From assembly GCF_003353175.1 (NCBI RefSeq), contig NZ_QHKS01000044.1, positions 1 through 41,478 on the forward strand: DNA of 41,478 nucleotides, read 5' to 3'. Below the pieces are notes generated by a model. The model did no database searches. It had not been told where the DNA came from and saw nothing but the letters and a program-made list of their open reading frames with translations. The number at the start of each line of letters is the position of its first letter. The first letter of the stretch is position 1. A program made the translations under genes and the position numbers. This stretch comes from Paraburkholderia lacunae. GTDB taxonomy: Bacteria; Pseudomonadota; Gammaproteobacteria; Burkholderiales; Burkholderiaceae. This document shows, in pieces, positions 25,435 to 32,859 of this stretch.

Positions 25435-25607
25435 AGTCCTTGGGTGCGCGGTTGAGGCGCAATAAGTGCGAGTGCGCGTTTGGCGTCGCGTGGGGCGCCG
25501 TCGCGGCTGCTCGACCGGTGGCTTCGCCGCCTCGGAAACAGGCGTCGCGCTAAACTGTCGCCTTTCCTGAACCCCGACCTTGACCTGTCATTCGTGTGGA
25601 AGCCTCG

Positions 25608-26831
25608 ATGAGCGAATCGGATCTGCCTGTGCCATCCGTCCCTAACGCGCGCGATGCCGTGCGCGCACTGCGTCCTTCGCAGATCCGTGAGGTTGCCAAC
25701 GCCGGTTTCGGCGTCCCCGACGTGCTGCCGTTCTGGTTCGGCGAGTCCGACCGGGTGAGCCCGGCTTTCATCCGCGACGCCGCCAGCGCCGCGTTGGCCG
25801 CCGGCGCGACCTTCTATACGCACAACCTGGGCATCGCGCCGTTGCGCGCCGCGCTCGCTGACTACGTCAGCGAACTGCACGGTCCGACTTCGTGCGATAA
25901 CGTCGCGGTGACGAGCGCGGGCGTCAATGCGCTTATGCTGGCCGCGCAGCTGGTGGTCGGCGGGGGCGACCGTGTCGTCGCGGTGACGCCGTTGTGGCCC
26001 AACCTGGTCGAGATCCCGAAGATTCTCGGCGCGCATGTCGAAACGGTGGCGCTCGGCTATGGCGAACACGGCTGGCAGCTCGATCTCGAGCAATTGCTGG
26101 CTGCCCTCACGCCGGACACGAAGATGTTGCTCGTCAACTCGCCGAACAATCCGACCGGCTGGGTGATGAGCCGCGACGAGCAGCGCGCCGTGCTCGCGCA
26201 TTGCCGGCGCCACGGCATCTGGATTGTCGCGGACGAAGTCTACGAGCGTCTTTATTACGGGGATGCCGGCATCGATGCCGACGGCGCCGGGTCACGCACC
26301 GCGCCGTCCTTTCTCGACCTGGCCGCGCGCGACGAACGCGTGATCTGCGTGAACTCGTTCTCGAAAGCATGGCTGATGACCGGCTGGCGGCTCGGCTGGA
26401 TCGTCGCGCCGGCCGCGCTGATGGACGATCTGGGCAAACTGGTCGAATACAACACTTCGTGCGCACCCGCTTTCGTGCAGCAGGCGGGCATCGCGGCCGT
26501 CCAGCTGGGCGAACGCTTCACGCAGGAGCTGGTGCGCGATCTTAAGGCGTCGCGCGATCATCTGGTGCGGGCGCTGTCGGCGGTGCCGGGCGTCGACCTG
26601 AAGACGCCGCCGGGTGCGATGTATCTGTTTTTCTCGATGCCGGGGGCCTCGCGCAGTCTCGAGTTGTGCAAGGCGCTGGTGCGCGAAGTGGGGCTGGGTG
26701 TGGCGCCCGGCAGCGCGTTCGGCCCGCAGGGCGAGGGTTTCGTGCGCTGGTGCTATGCCTGCGATACGGCGCGGCTGGACGCGGGCGTCGAGCGTCTGCA
26801 GCGGTTTCTCGCGCAGCACGGCGCACATTGA
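25608..26831 (+). CDS. Class I/II PLP-dependent aminotransferase
   Basis: The 407-residue protein is a fold-type I aminotransferase. The Schiff-base lysine is K253 in NSFSKAWLMTGWRLGW. Other family elements are FYTHNLGIAPLRAALADYV near residue 68, NSPNNPTGWV (the Asn that touches PLP), and WIVADEVYERLYYG (Asp that pairs with the PLP nitrogen, Tyr beside it). The C-terminal SMPGASRSLELCK and AFGPQGEGFVRWCYA fit the Arg-binding region. The substrate cannot be told; the overall look is of aspartate- or aromatic-type enzymes (subgroup I). ATG 25608 has a GGAAG ribosome site; an in-frame GTG at 25596 is less likely. The LysR gene lies just upstream. Confidence 0.9.
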   Translation: MSESDLPVPSVPNARDAVRALRPSQIREVANAGFGVPDVLPFWFGESDRVSPAFIRDAASAALAAGATFYTHNLGIAPLRAALADYVSELHGPTSCDNVAVTSAGVNALMLAAQLVVGGGDRVVAVTPLWPNLVEIPKILGAHVETVALGYGEHGWQLDLEQLLAALTPDTKMLLVNSPNNPTGWVMSRDEQRAVLAHCRRHGIWIVADEVYERLYYGDAGIDADGAGSRTAPSFLDLAARDERVICVNSFSKAWLMTGWRLGWIVAPAALMDDLGKLVEYNTSCAPAFVQQAGIAAVQLGERFTQELVRDLKASRDHLVRALSAVPGVDLKTPPGAMYLFFSMPGASRSLELCKALVREVGLGVAPGSAFGPQGEGFVRWCYACDTARLDAGVERLQRFLAQHGAH

Positions 26832-27184
26832 ACGATGGCGGAGGCGAAGCCGGCCGGAGAGGCGAGTTTCAGGTCCAAGTTCGTACGCTTTTGCTCTGAA
26901 GCAGATGGCCCAGAGCATCGGCGGAAAATGCGCGGTGGATTTCGTCAGGGATTTCGTCTTTACGCACCGGTTGTTTTTGCGTAATATGGCGCTCAGTCAC
27001 GCGGTTCCTTTCAGGAATATCGCTGCTCCGTCCGGCTGGGTTTGGCTCGATTGCCTGTTTCGCCTCCCCCCGGTGCGTGCTCCCATCAATATGACCGATC
27101 AGAATCGGGCGAGCGCGTCTTCAGTTCCACATCGTCTGTTTGATCCGGTTCTTTGACCCTAACTCATAAGGTCGACCTGGCTGC
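26832..27184. other. Intergenic region upstream of scpB
   Basis: No supportable gene is seen in these 353 bases. The best signal is the candidate promoter at 26959-26987. The transcript from it would have a leader of about 190 bases before scpB. No terminator for the aminotransferase gene could be recognised. Confidence 0.4.
26959..26987 (+). promoter_or_regulatory. Candidate sigma70 promoter of scpB
   Basis: TTTACG (26959-26964) and TAATAT (26982-26987) are separated by exactly 17 bases. It is the only well-spaced pair seen upstream of scpB. The start of transcription would be near 26994. Confidence 0.5.
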
Positions 27185-28375
27185 ATGAATACCCAAGAGG
27201 CGAAGATCGTCCTCGAGACTGCTTTGATCTGCGCGCAGGAGCCGTTAAAGCTCGGCGAACTGCGCAAGCTCTTTGCCGACGGCGTGTCGGCAGATACCGT
27301 TCGGACTTTGCTCGAAGACCTCAGGCAGGATTGGTCTGGGCGCGGTGTGGAGTTGGTCGGGCTGGCTTCGGGCTGGCGGTTTCAAAGCAAGCCCGCGATG
27401 CGTTCGTATCTGGATCGTTTGCATCCCGAGAAACCGCCGAAATATTCGCGTGCGGTGCTCGAAACGCTCGCGATCATCGCGTATCGGCAACCGGTCACAC
27501 GCGGCGATATCGAAGAGATTCGCGGCGTCACCGTGAATACGCAGGTCGTCAAGCAGCTTGAAGATCGGGGCTGGATCGAAGTGATCGGCCATCGTGATGT
27601 TCCGGGCCGTCCGGCGCTGTACGCGACCACGCGGCAGTTTCTCGACGACCTGGGTTTGAAGGCGCTCGACGAATTGCCGCCGCTTGCCGATCCGTCGGCG
27701 CAGCTGAATGCGGATCTGCTCGGGCAGCACGCGATCGAGTTCGCCGACGCTGAAGCCGCGCAGGCGCTGGCCTCGGGCGAGGCGGTTGAGCCCGAAGCGG
27801 ATGCGGAAACCGCCGCGGTCGAAGCCGATCCGGTTGCGGCCGAATCCTTCCGCGCGGCTGGGAGCGACGCGGAACAAAGCGCCCCGCAAGCAGCGGGCGA
27901 GACGCTGCATACTGAATCCGCAGACGTTGAATCCGCGGTCCCGGCGAGTCACGCCGATGGCGGCGACGTCGAACAAGCGGGAGTGGAGCCTGCTAGAGAG
28001 CATCAAGCGCTGCACGATCGGCCCCAGCGTGGCGAGCAGGGTGAGCCGGTAGAGCAGGCCGATAGCGCTGCGGATGCCGCGCCGGCGTCCGAGCTGCATC
28101 AGGACGCTGCTGCCAGGCCGGCCGCGCGAGAGCATGCTGAAGCTGCACACGTTGAACCGCAAGCCGGCGCCGCCGAGCCTGCACTGAATCACGATCCGGT
28201 CTCCCAGGCCGATCCGGCAATACCCGCGCACGGCTCGGGCGTACTCCGCGAAACGGAGCACACCACCGAGCCGAACCCGACCAAGGTGGCGCACGGCGAT
28301 CCTGAGGATCGCCGCGATGCTGCACAGGACGCAGGTGTTCTGACTGACGACGAACCCGAGTCGCGCAGCGCCTGA
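27185..28375 (+). CDS. scpB: Segregation and condensation protein ScpB with a long disordered tail
   Basis: Residues 1-180 are the two winged-helix domains of ScpB: KIVLETALICAQEPLKLGEL, VRTLLEDLRQDW, KPPKYSRAVLETLAIIAYRQPVTRGDIEEIRGV and ALYATTRQFLDDLGLKALDELP. ScpB dimers bind the kleisin ScpA in the SMC condensin complex, on DNA. The next 215 residues are a tail rich in Ala, Glu, Asp, Gln and Pro, with repeated acidic pieces (AVEPEADAE). Total length is 396, about double typical ScpB. No scpA lies in this window. It is followed 67 bases later by rluB, an order common in Burkholderia. Confidence 0.93.
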   Translation: MNTQEAKIVLETALICAQEPLKLGELRKLFADGVSADTVRTLLEDLRQDWSGRGVELVGLASGWRFQSKPAMRSYLDRLHPEKPPKYSRAVLETLAIIAYRQPVTRGDIEEIRGVTVNTQVVKQLEDRGWIEVIGHRDVPGRPALYATTRQFLDDLGLKALDELPPLADPSAQLNADLLGQHAIEFADAEAAQALASGEAVEPEADAETAAVEADPVAAESFRAAGSDAEQSAPQAAGETLHTESADVESAVPASHADGGDVEQAGVEPAREHQALHDRPQRGEQGEPVEQADSAADAAPASELHQDAAARPAAREHAEAAHVEPQAGAAEPALNHDPVSQADPAIPAHGSGVLRETEHTTEPNPTKVAHGDPEDRRDAAQDAGVLTDDEPESRSA

Positions 28376-28442
28376 CGTAACCGAACTATTTTTTTTGCCG
28401 CGCCCGCAAGGGGCGTGCGCGACCTGACATTTTGAGGTTGTT

Positions 28443-30284
28443 TTGACACATACCCACGACACCGATTCGTCCGAATCCGAGCGCGCCGTGCCGTCGGCGC
28501 GCGCCGACGAAGCGCGCACCACGCAAGCGTCGGCAGGCGAGGGCGAGCGCCCGGCGCAGACCACGGAAGCAGAGGGTGAAGACCGTCCGCGCCGTGGCCT
28601 GCGTCGCGGGCCGCGCAGCCTGATTGCGCGGCGCCGCGCCGGGGCGAAGCCGAAGGGCGCCGAAGGCGCGCCGGTCGTCACCGAGGCGCCACCGGACGGC
28701 GAAGTCGTCGCGCAAGTGCGTACGCCGCGTAAGGATGCGGGCGCCAAGGGCCAGGGGCCGCGCCGCAACGCGGGCGGCGCGAAGCGCGAAGGCGGTCAGC
28801 GCGAGGGCGCGCCCCGCGAAGGCGGACCTCGCGAGCGTCAGCCCCGCGAAGGCGGTCAGCGTCAGAATCGGCGCGGCGGCGAAGCGCCGGCAGCGGCGGC
28901 TGAAGCCAGCCAGGACGATCTGTTTTCGTATGTCACGTCGCCCGCTTTCGATGCGGACAACAACGCCACCGGCGGCGTGCGCGCCCCGATGCTGCGCCGT
29001 GGCAAGCCGGCTGCGCCCAAGCGCGTGCTGTCGCCGGATGACGACGCGCCGAAGCTGCACAAGGTGCTGGCCGAAGCGGGCATGGGCTCGCGCCGCGACA
29101 TGGAAGAGCTGATCGTGGCCGGCCGGGTATCGGTGAACGGCGAACCTGCGCACATCGGCCAGCGCATCATGCCGACCGACCAGGTTCGCATCAACGGCAA
29201 GCCGGTCAAGCGCAAAGTGGCCAGCAAGCCGCCGCGTGTGCTGCTGTATCACAAACCGACGGGCGAAATCGTCAGCCACGCCGATCCGGAGGGCCGTCCG
29301 TCCGTGTTCGACAAGCTGCCGCCCATGAAGACCGCCAAGTGGCTCGCGGTCGGCCGCCTCGACTTCAACACCGAAGGTCTGCTGATGCTGACCACCTCGG
29401 GCGATCTGGCGAACCGGTTCATGCATCCGCGTTATAGCGTCGAGCGTGAGTATGCGGTGCGCGTGGTTGGCGAGCTGGCTGAAGGGATGCGTCAGAAGCT
29501 GTTGAACGGCGTCGAGCTGGACGACGGTCCGGCGAACTTCCTGCGTATTCGCGACGGCGGCGGCGAGGGCACCAACCATTGGTATCATGTCGCGCTCGCC
29601 GAAGGGCGTAACCGCGAAGTGCGCCGCATGTTCGAAGCGGCCGGCCTGATGGTCAGCCGCCTGATCCGTACGCGTCACGGCCCGATTTCGCTGCCGAAGG
29701 GCTTGAAGCGCGGCCGCTACGAAGAACTCGAAGACAATCAGGTGCGCGCGTTGATGGCCTCAGTCGGTCTGAAGGCGCCCACTGAAGAACGAGGTGGCCG
29801 CAATGCCGCGCCCGAGCGTAAGCAGCCGGATCCGATGCAGACGTCGATGGGCTTCATCAGCCGCGAGCCGGTGCTGATGTCCCATGGTCGTTTCGACCAG
29901 CAGCAGCCTCGTGGTCAGGGCCGGCGCGGGGCGGCGGGCGGCGGCTTCGGCGGCGGTGGTGCGGGCTCCGGTTTCGGCGGCGGCTACGGCAATCGCGGTG
30001 CGGGCCGCGGCGCCGGTGGCTTTGGCGGCCCGACGGGCGGCGGCGTGGGCGGCCCGCGTGGCGGCCGTGACGTCGACGGCAATCGTGCGCCGTCGGGCAA
30101 CAGCAATCGCGCTGCGGGCGGCGGCAAGCGTGCCGGCGGCAACAGCGCCAATCCGGGCGGCGGCAACCGCGGGCCGGGCGGCAATCGCGGCGGTAACGCC
30201 AATCGTGCTGGCGGCAGCAACGCTAACGCGGGCGGCGCCAATCGTGGTGGCGGCGCGCCGCGCGGCCGCTCGCGGGGCCGTTAG
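28443..30284 (+). CDS. rluB: Ribosomal large subunit pseudouridine synthase RluB-type, with extended termini
   Basis: The 613-residue protein starts at TTG 28443, after GAGG at 28434. Residues 1-195 are basic and disordered (many Arg, Gly, Glu; repeats such as PREGG). The S4 RNA-binding domain follows at about 199-250 (KLHKVLAEAGMGSRRDMEEL). The catalytic domain covers about 257-450, with catalytic Asp307 in GRLDFNTEGLLMLT. RluB modifies U2605 of 23S rRNA in E. coli. Residues 480-613 form a Gly/Arg/Asn-rich tail (GGGFGGGG, NRAGG), similar in character to RGG tails of RNA-binding proteins. Compared with E. coli RluB (291) it is twice as long. It lies downstream of scpB. Confidence 0.92.
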   Translation: MTHTHDTDSSESERAVPSARADEARTTQASAGEGERPAQTTEAEGEDRPRRGLRRGPRSLIARRRAGAKPKGAEGAPVVTEAPPDGEVVAQVRTPRKDAGAKGQGPRRNAGGAKREGGQREGAPREGGPRERQPREGGQRQNRRGGEAPAAAAEASQDDLFSYVTSPAFDADNNATGGVRAPMLRRGKPAAPKRVLSPDDDAPKLHKVLAEAGMGSRRDMEELIVAGRVSVNGEPAHIGQRIMPTDQVRINGKPVKRKVASKPPRVLLYHKPTGEIVSHADPEGRPSVFDKLPPMKTAKWLAVGRLDFNTEGLLMLTTSGDLANRFMHPRYSVEREYAVRVVGELAEGMRQKLLNGVELDDGPANFLRIRDGGGEGTNHWYHVALAEGRNREVRRMFEAAGLMVSRLIRTRHGPISLPKGLKRGRYEELEDNQVRALMASVGLKAPTEERGGRNAAPERKQPDPMQTSMGFISREPVLMSHGRFDQQQPRGQGRRGAAGGGFGGGGAGSGFGGGYGNRGAGRGAGGFGGPTGGGVGGPRGGRDVDGNRAPSGNSNRAAGGGKRAGGNSANPGGGNRGPGGNRGGNANRAGGSNANAGGANRGGGAPRGRSRGR

Positions 30285-30375
30285 GCGGTAGGCGCAGTTG
30301 GCCGGGCAGCCGGCGCGCTCGTTTGTTCTTTGGCGATAACGTCAGGCTGCCGTGAGAATCAATTAATAAGCTAAG

Positions 30376-30427
30376 CGCTGCGGGTTTTATGTCGCGCACA
30401 AAAATGTCGCGCATAAAAACCGCAGCG
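30376..30427 (+). repeat. 16-base inverted repeat with a nested direct repeat after rluB
   Basis: The arms 30376-30391 and 30412-30427 match at 15 of 16 positions (CGCTGCGG...TTTTATG) with a 20-base loop. Inside, ATGTCGCGCA followed by A-runs occurs twice in the same direction. There is no T run on either strand, so a classical intrinsic terminator is not obvious. Confidence 0.6.
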
Positions 30428-30592
30428 TGCGCATAAGTAGGGGCAGAGTTTCTTGCCCGATTTACCGGCCGCCGCTGGCGCATGGTGCGAATCAGCTTGC
30501 AAAAGGCTGACGCCGTCGCGATATCGTTGAAATAGCGTTGCAGGATTGCGATGAAATCACGCGGAAATGCGCTTCGCGCGGCGTTCCGCGGT

Positions 30593-30621
30593 TTGCGTTT
30601 GTCCCGAAAAATGGCTACAAT
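30593..30621 (+). promoter_or_regulatory. Sigma70-type promoter of the rimP-nusA-infB operon
   Basis: TTGCGT (30593-30598) and TACAAT (30616-30621) lie 17 bases apart. Transcription would start near 30628 and give a leader of about 207 bases before rimP. It is the best-spaced match in the window and lies where an operon promoter is expected. Confidence 0.7.
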
Positions 30622-30627
30622 CGCAGA

Positions 30628-30834
30628 GTCGCTGGGCGTGCGGCTTTTCATGTGCGGCTCAGGTGCGACCACCGGCAATAAGATGATGGGCGTTTAGCCC
30701 ATTTTTTTTTGCCGCTCAGTTCATCGTGGTTCGGCATCTCGGGTAGCACGAACGTGCGCCGGCTTGGCGCGCGGCCCGCATGGATTGTTTGCAAAACAAG
30801 CGGCGCTCGCCGCGCGAACATCTTAGAGGGCACT
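30628..30834 (+). ncRNA. rimP 5' leader with attenuator
   Basis: The leader from the predicted start to the rimP GTG contains a complete intrinsic terminator (30686-30710) about 58-82 bases into the transcript. This layout matches the rimP-leader attenuators proposed upstream of rimP-nusA-infB in Gammaproteobacteria. Whether this leader is homologous to that family is not known. A long Arg-Ala-rich frame in it (starting 30709) has no ribosome site. Confidence 0.5.
30686..30710 (+). terminator. Intrinsic terminator in the rimP leader
   Basis: ATGGGC (30686-30691), loop GTTT with A, and GCCCAT (30696-30701) are followed by nine T. It has no upstream gene on this strand closer than rluB, 400 bases away, and lies downstream of the strong promoter at 30593-30621. 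It most likely works as premature terminator of the operon. Confidence 0.8.
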
Positions 30835-31293
30835 GTGCAACTGACGGAACTGATTGAAACCACGGTCGTGGGACTCGGCTACGAGCTCGTCGATCTCGAG
30901 CGCACCGGGCGCGGCATGTTGTGTATTTATATCGACCAGCCGGCCGGCATCGCGATCGAAGACTGCGAGAAAGTCACGCGTCAGCTCCAGCACGTTCTGA
31001 CGGTCGAAAATATCGATTACGAGCGGCTTGAAGTGTCGTCGCCGGGTCTCGACCGCCCGCTGAAAAAACTGGCGGATTTCGAACGCTTCGCGGGCAGCGA
31101 AGTGGTTATCACATTGAAAAAGCCATTGGACGGACGGAAATCGTACCGGGGCATTCTGCATGCTCCGCAAGGCGAGACGATCGGTCTGGAATTTGAAGGG
31201 AAGGAAGGCGCCGCGATGCTTGATTTCACGCTCGCGGACATGGATAAAGCACGCCTCGTTCCGAAAGTTGACTTTAGGAGCCGCAAACAATGA
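30835..31293 (+). CDS. rimP: Ribosome maturation factor RimP
   Basis: The 152-residue length is standard for RimP. GTG 30835 follows AGAGGG and gives (M)QLTELIETTVVGLGYELVDLE; the frame extends upstream but without similarity. Conserved stretches include CIYIDQPAGIAIEDCEKVTRQL, YERLEVSSPGLDRPLKKLADF and the C-terminal SH3-like half with LEFEGKEGAAMLDFTLADMDKARLVPKV. RimP binds the 30S head during late assembly. The stop overlaps the nusA start by four bases, so the two are coupled. Confidence 0.96.
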   Translation: MQLTELIETTVVGLGYELVDLERTGRGMLCIYIDQPAGIAIEDCEKVTRQLQHVLTVENIDYERLEVSSPGLDRPLKKLADFERFAGSEVVITLKKPLDGRKSYRGILHAPQGETIGLEFEGKEGAAMLDFTLADMDKARLVPKVDFRSRKQ

Positions 31294-32765
31294 GTCGCGA
31301 AGTGTTGATGCTGGTGGATGCGCTGGCACGCGAGAAGAACGTCGACAAAGACGTGGTATTTGCCGCGCTCGAGGCGGCCCTCGCTTCGGCCTCCAAGAAA
31401 CTCTTCGAAGAAGACGCGGACATCCGCGTCCAGATCGACCGTGAAAGCGGCGAGCACGAAACGTTTCGCCGTTGGCGCGTGGTGCCGGACGAAGCCGGTT
31501 TGCAGGAGCCCGATCAGGAAATTCTGCTGTTCGAAGCACGTGAACAGAAGCCCGAAATCCAGCTCGACGAATACATCGAGGAACCGGTGCCGTCGATCGA
31601 ATTCGGCCGCATCGGCGCGCAGGCCGCCAAGCAGGTGATCCTGCAGAAGGTGCGTGACGCCGAGCGCGAGCAGATCCTGAACGACTTCCTCGAGCGTGGC
31701 GAAAGCATCATGACCGGCTCGGTCAAGCGCCTGGACAAGGGTAACTTCATCGTCGAAACCGGCCGTGTCGAAGCGCTGCTGCGTCGCGACCAGCTGATTC
31801 CGAAGGAAAACCTGCGCGTGGGCGACCGCGTGCGCGCCTATATCGCCAAGGTCGATCGCACCGCGCGCGGTCCGCAGATCGAACTGTCGCGTACGGCCCC
31901 TGAATTCCTGATGAAGCTGTTCGAAATGGAAGTGCCGGAAATCGAACAGGGCCTGCTGGAAATCAAGGCGGCGGCGCGCGATCCGGGCGTGCGCGCCAAG
32001 ATCGGCGTGGTCGCTTACGACAAGCGCATCGACCCGATCGGCACCTGCGTCGGCATTCGCGGTTCGCGCGTGCAGGCCGTGCGTAACGAGCTCGGTGGCG
32101 AAAACGTCGACATCGTGCTATGGTCGGAAGATCCCGCCCAGTTTGTGATCGGCGCGCTCGCGCCGGCAGCCGTCCAGTCGATCGTCGTCGACGAAGAAAA
32201 GCATTCGATGGACGTCGTCGTAGACGAAAACGAACTGGCGGTCGCGATCGGCCGCAGTGGCCAGAACGTGCGTCTTGCCAGCGAACTCACCGGCTGGCAG
32301 ATCAACATCATGACGCCGGACGAATCTGCGCAGAAGCAGAATCAGGAACGCGGCGTACTGCGCGACCTGTTCATGGCGCGTCTCGATGTCGACGAGGAAG
32401 TCGCCGACATCCTGATCGACGAAGGCTTCACGAGCCTCGAAGAGATCGCTTATGTGCCGCTCAACGAGATGCTCGAAATCGAAGCATTCGACGAAGACAC
32501 CGTTCACGAACTGCGTAATCGCTCGCGCGACGCGTTGCTGACGCAGGCGATCGCGAATGAAGAAAAGGTCGAAAATGTCGCACTCGACCTGAAGAGTCTG
32601 GAAGGCATGGACGCCGACCTGCTCGCCAAGCTTGCCGAACATCAGATCCAGACGCGCGACGAACTCGCCGAACTGGCTGTGGATGAACTGGTCGAGATGA
32701 CCGGAATGGAAGAGGATGCCGCTAAGGCGTTGATCATGAAAGCACGTGAACACTGGTTCCAGTGA
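31290..32765 (+). CDS. nusA: Transcription termination/antitermination factor NusA
   Basis: The 491-residue protein has the full NusA layout: RNA-polymerase-binding N-terminus (1-125, with MLVDALAREKNVDKDVVFAALEAAL), S1 domain (about 135-200, GSVKRLDKGNFIV), two KH domains (about 200-345, with IGTCVGIRGSRV and VAIGRSGQNVRLA), and two C-terminal acidic repeats (about 360-490), each with the helix-hairpin-helix-like LxxLxEIAYVPLNEM and ELAELAVDELVEMTG. The C-terminal repeats are found in Proteobacteria and bind the alpha subunit or phage N. NusA promotes pausing, antitermination at rRNA operons and termination, and might act on the rimP leader. Confidence 0.98.
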   Translation: MSREVLMLVDALAREKNVDKDVVFAALEAALASASKKLFEEDADIRVQIDRESGEHETFRRWRVVPDEAGLQEPDQEILLFEAREQKPEIQLDEYIEEPVPSIEFGRIGAQAAKQVILQKVRDAEREQILNDFLERGESIMTGSVKRLDKGNFIVETGRVEALLRRDQLIPKENLRVGDRVRAYIAKVDRTARGPQIELSRTAPEFLMKLFEMEVPEIEQGLLEIKAAARDPGVRAKIGVVAYDKRIDPIGTCVGIRGSRVQAVRNELGGENVDIVLWSEDPAQFVIGALAPAAVQSIVVDEEKHSMDVVVDENELAVAIGRSGQNVRLASELTGWQINIMTPDESAQKQNQERGVLRDLFMARLDVDEEVADILIDEGFTSLEEIAYVPLNEMLEIEAFDEDTVHELRNRSRDALLTQAIANEEKVENVALDLKSLEGMDADLLAKLAEHQIQTRDELAELAVDELVEMTGMEEDAAKALIMKAREHWFQ

Positions 32766-32859
32766 GAAATGACCATGGCGCACTAAATTGAACGCGGCCG
32801 TCAGGCCGCATGACCCGATGCTAACCGCAAGGAATCGGTCCTTGCATTAAGAGGAATGA

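Noticed and set aside
30709..30834. Upstream in-frame extension of rimP starting at 30709
   Set aside because: It begins inside the terminator T run and lacks similarity; the GTG at 30835 has a ribosome site and fits the family length.
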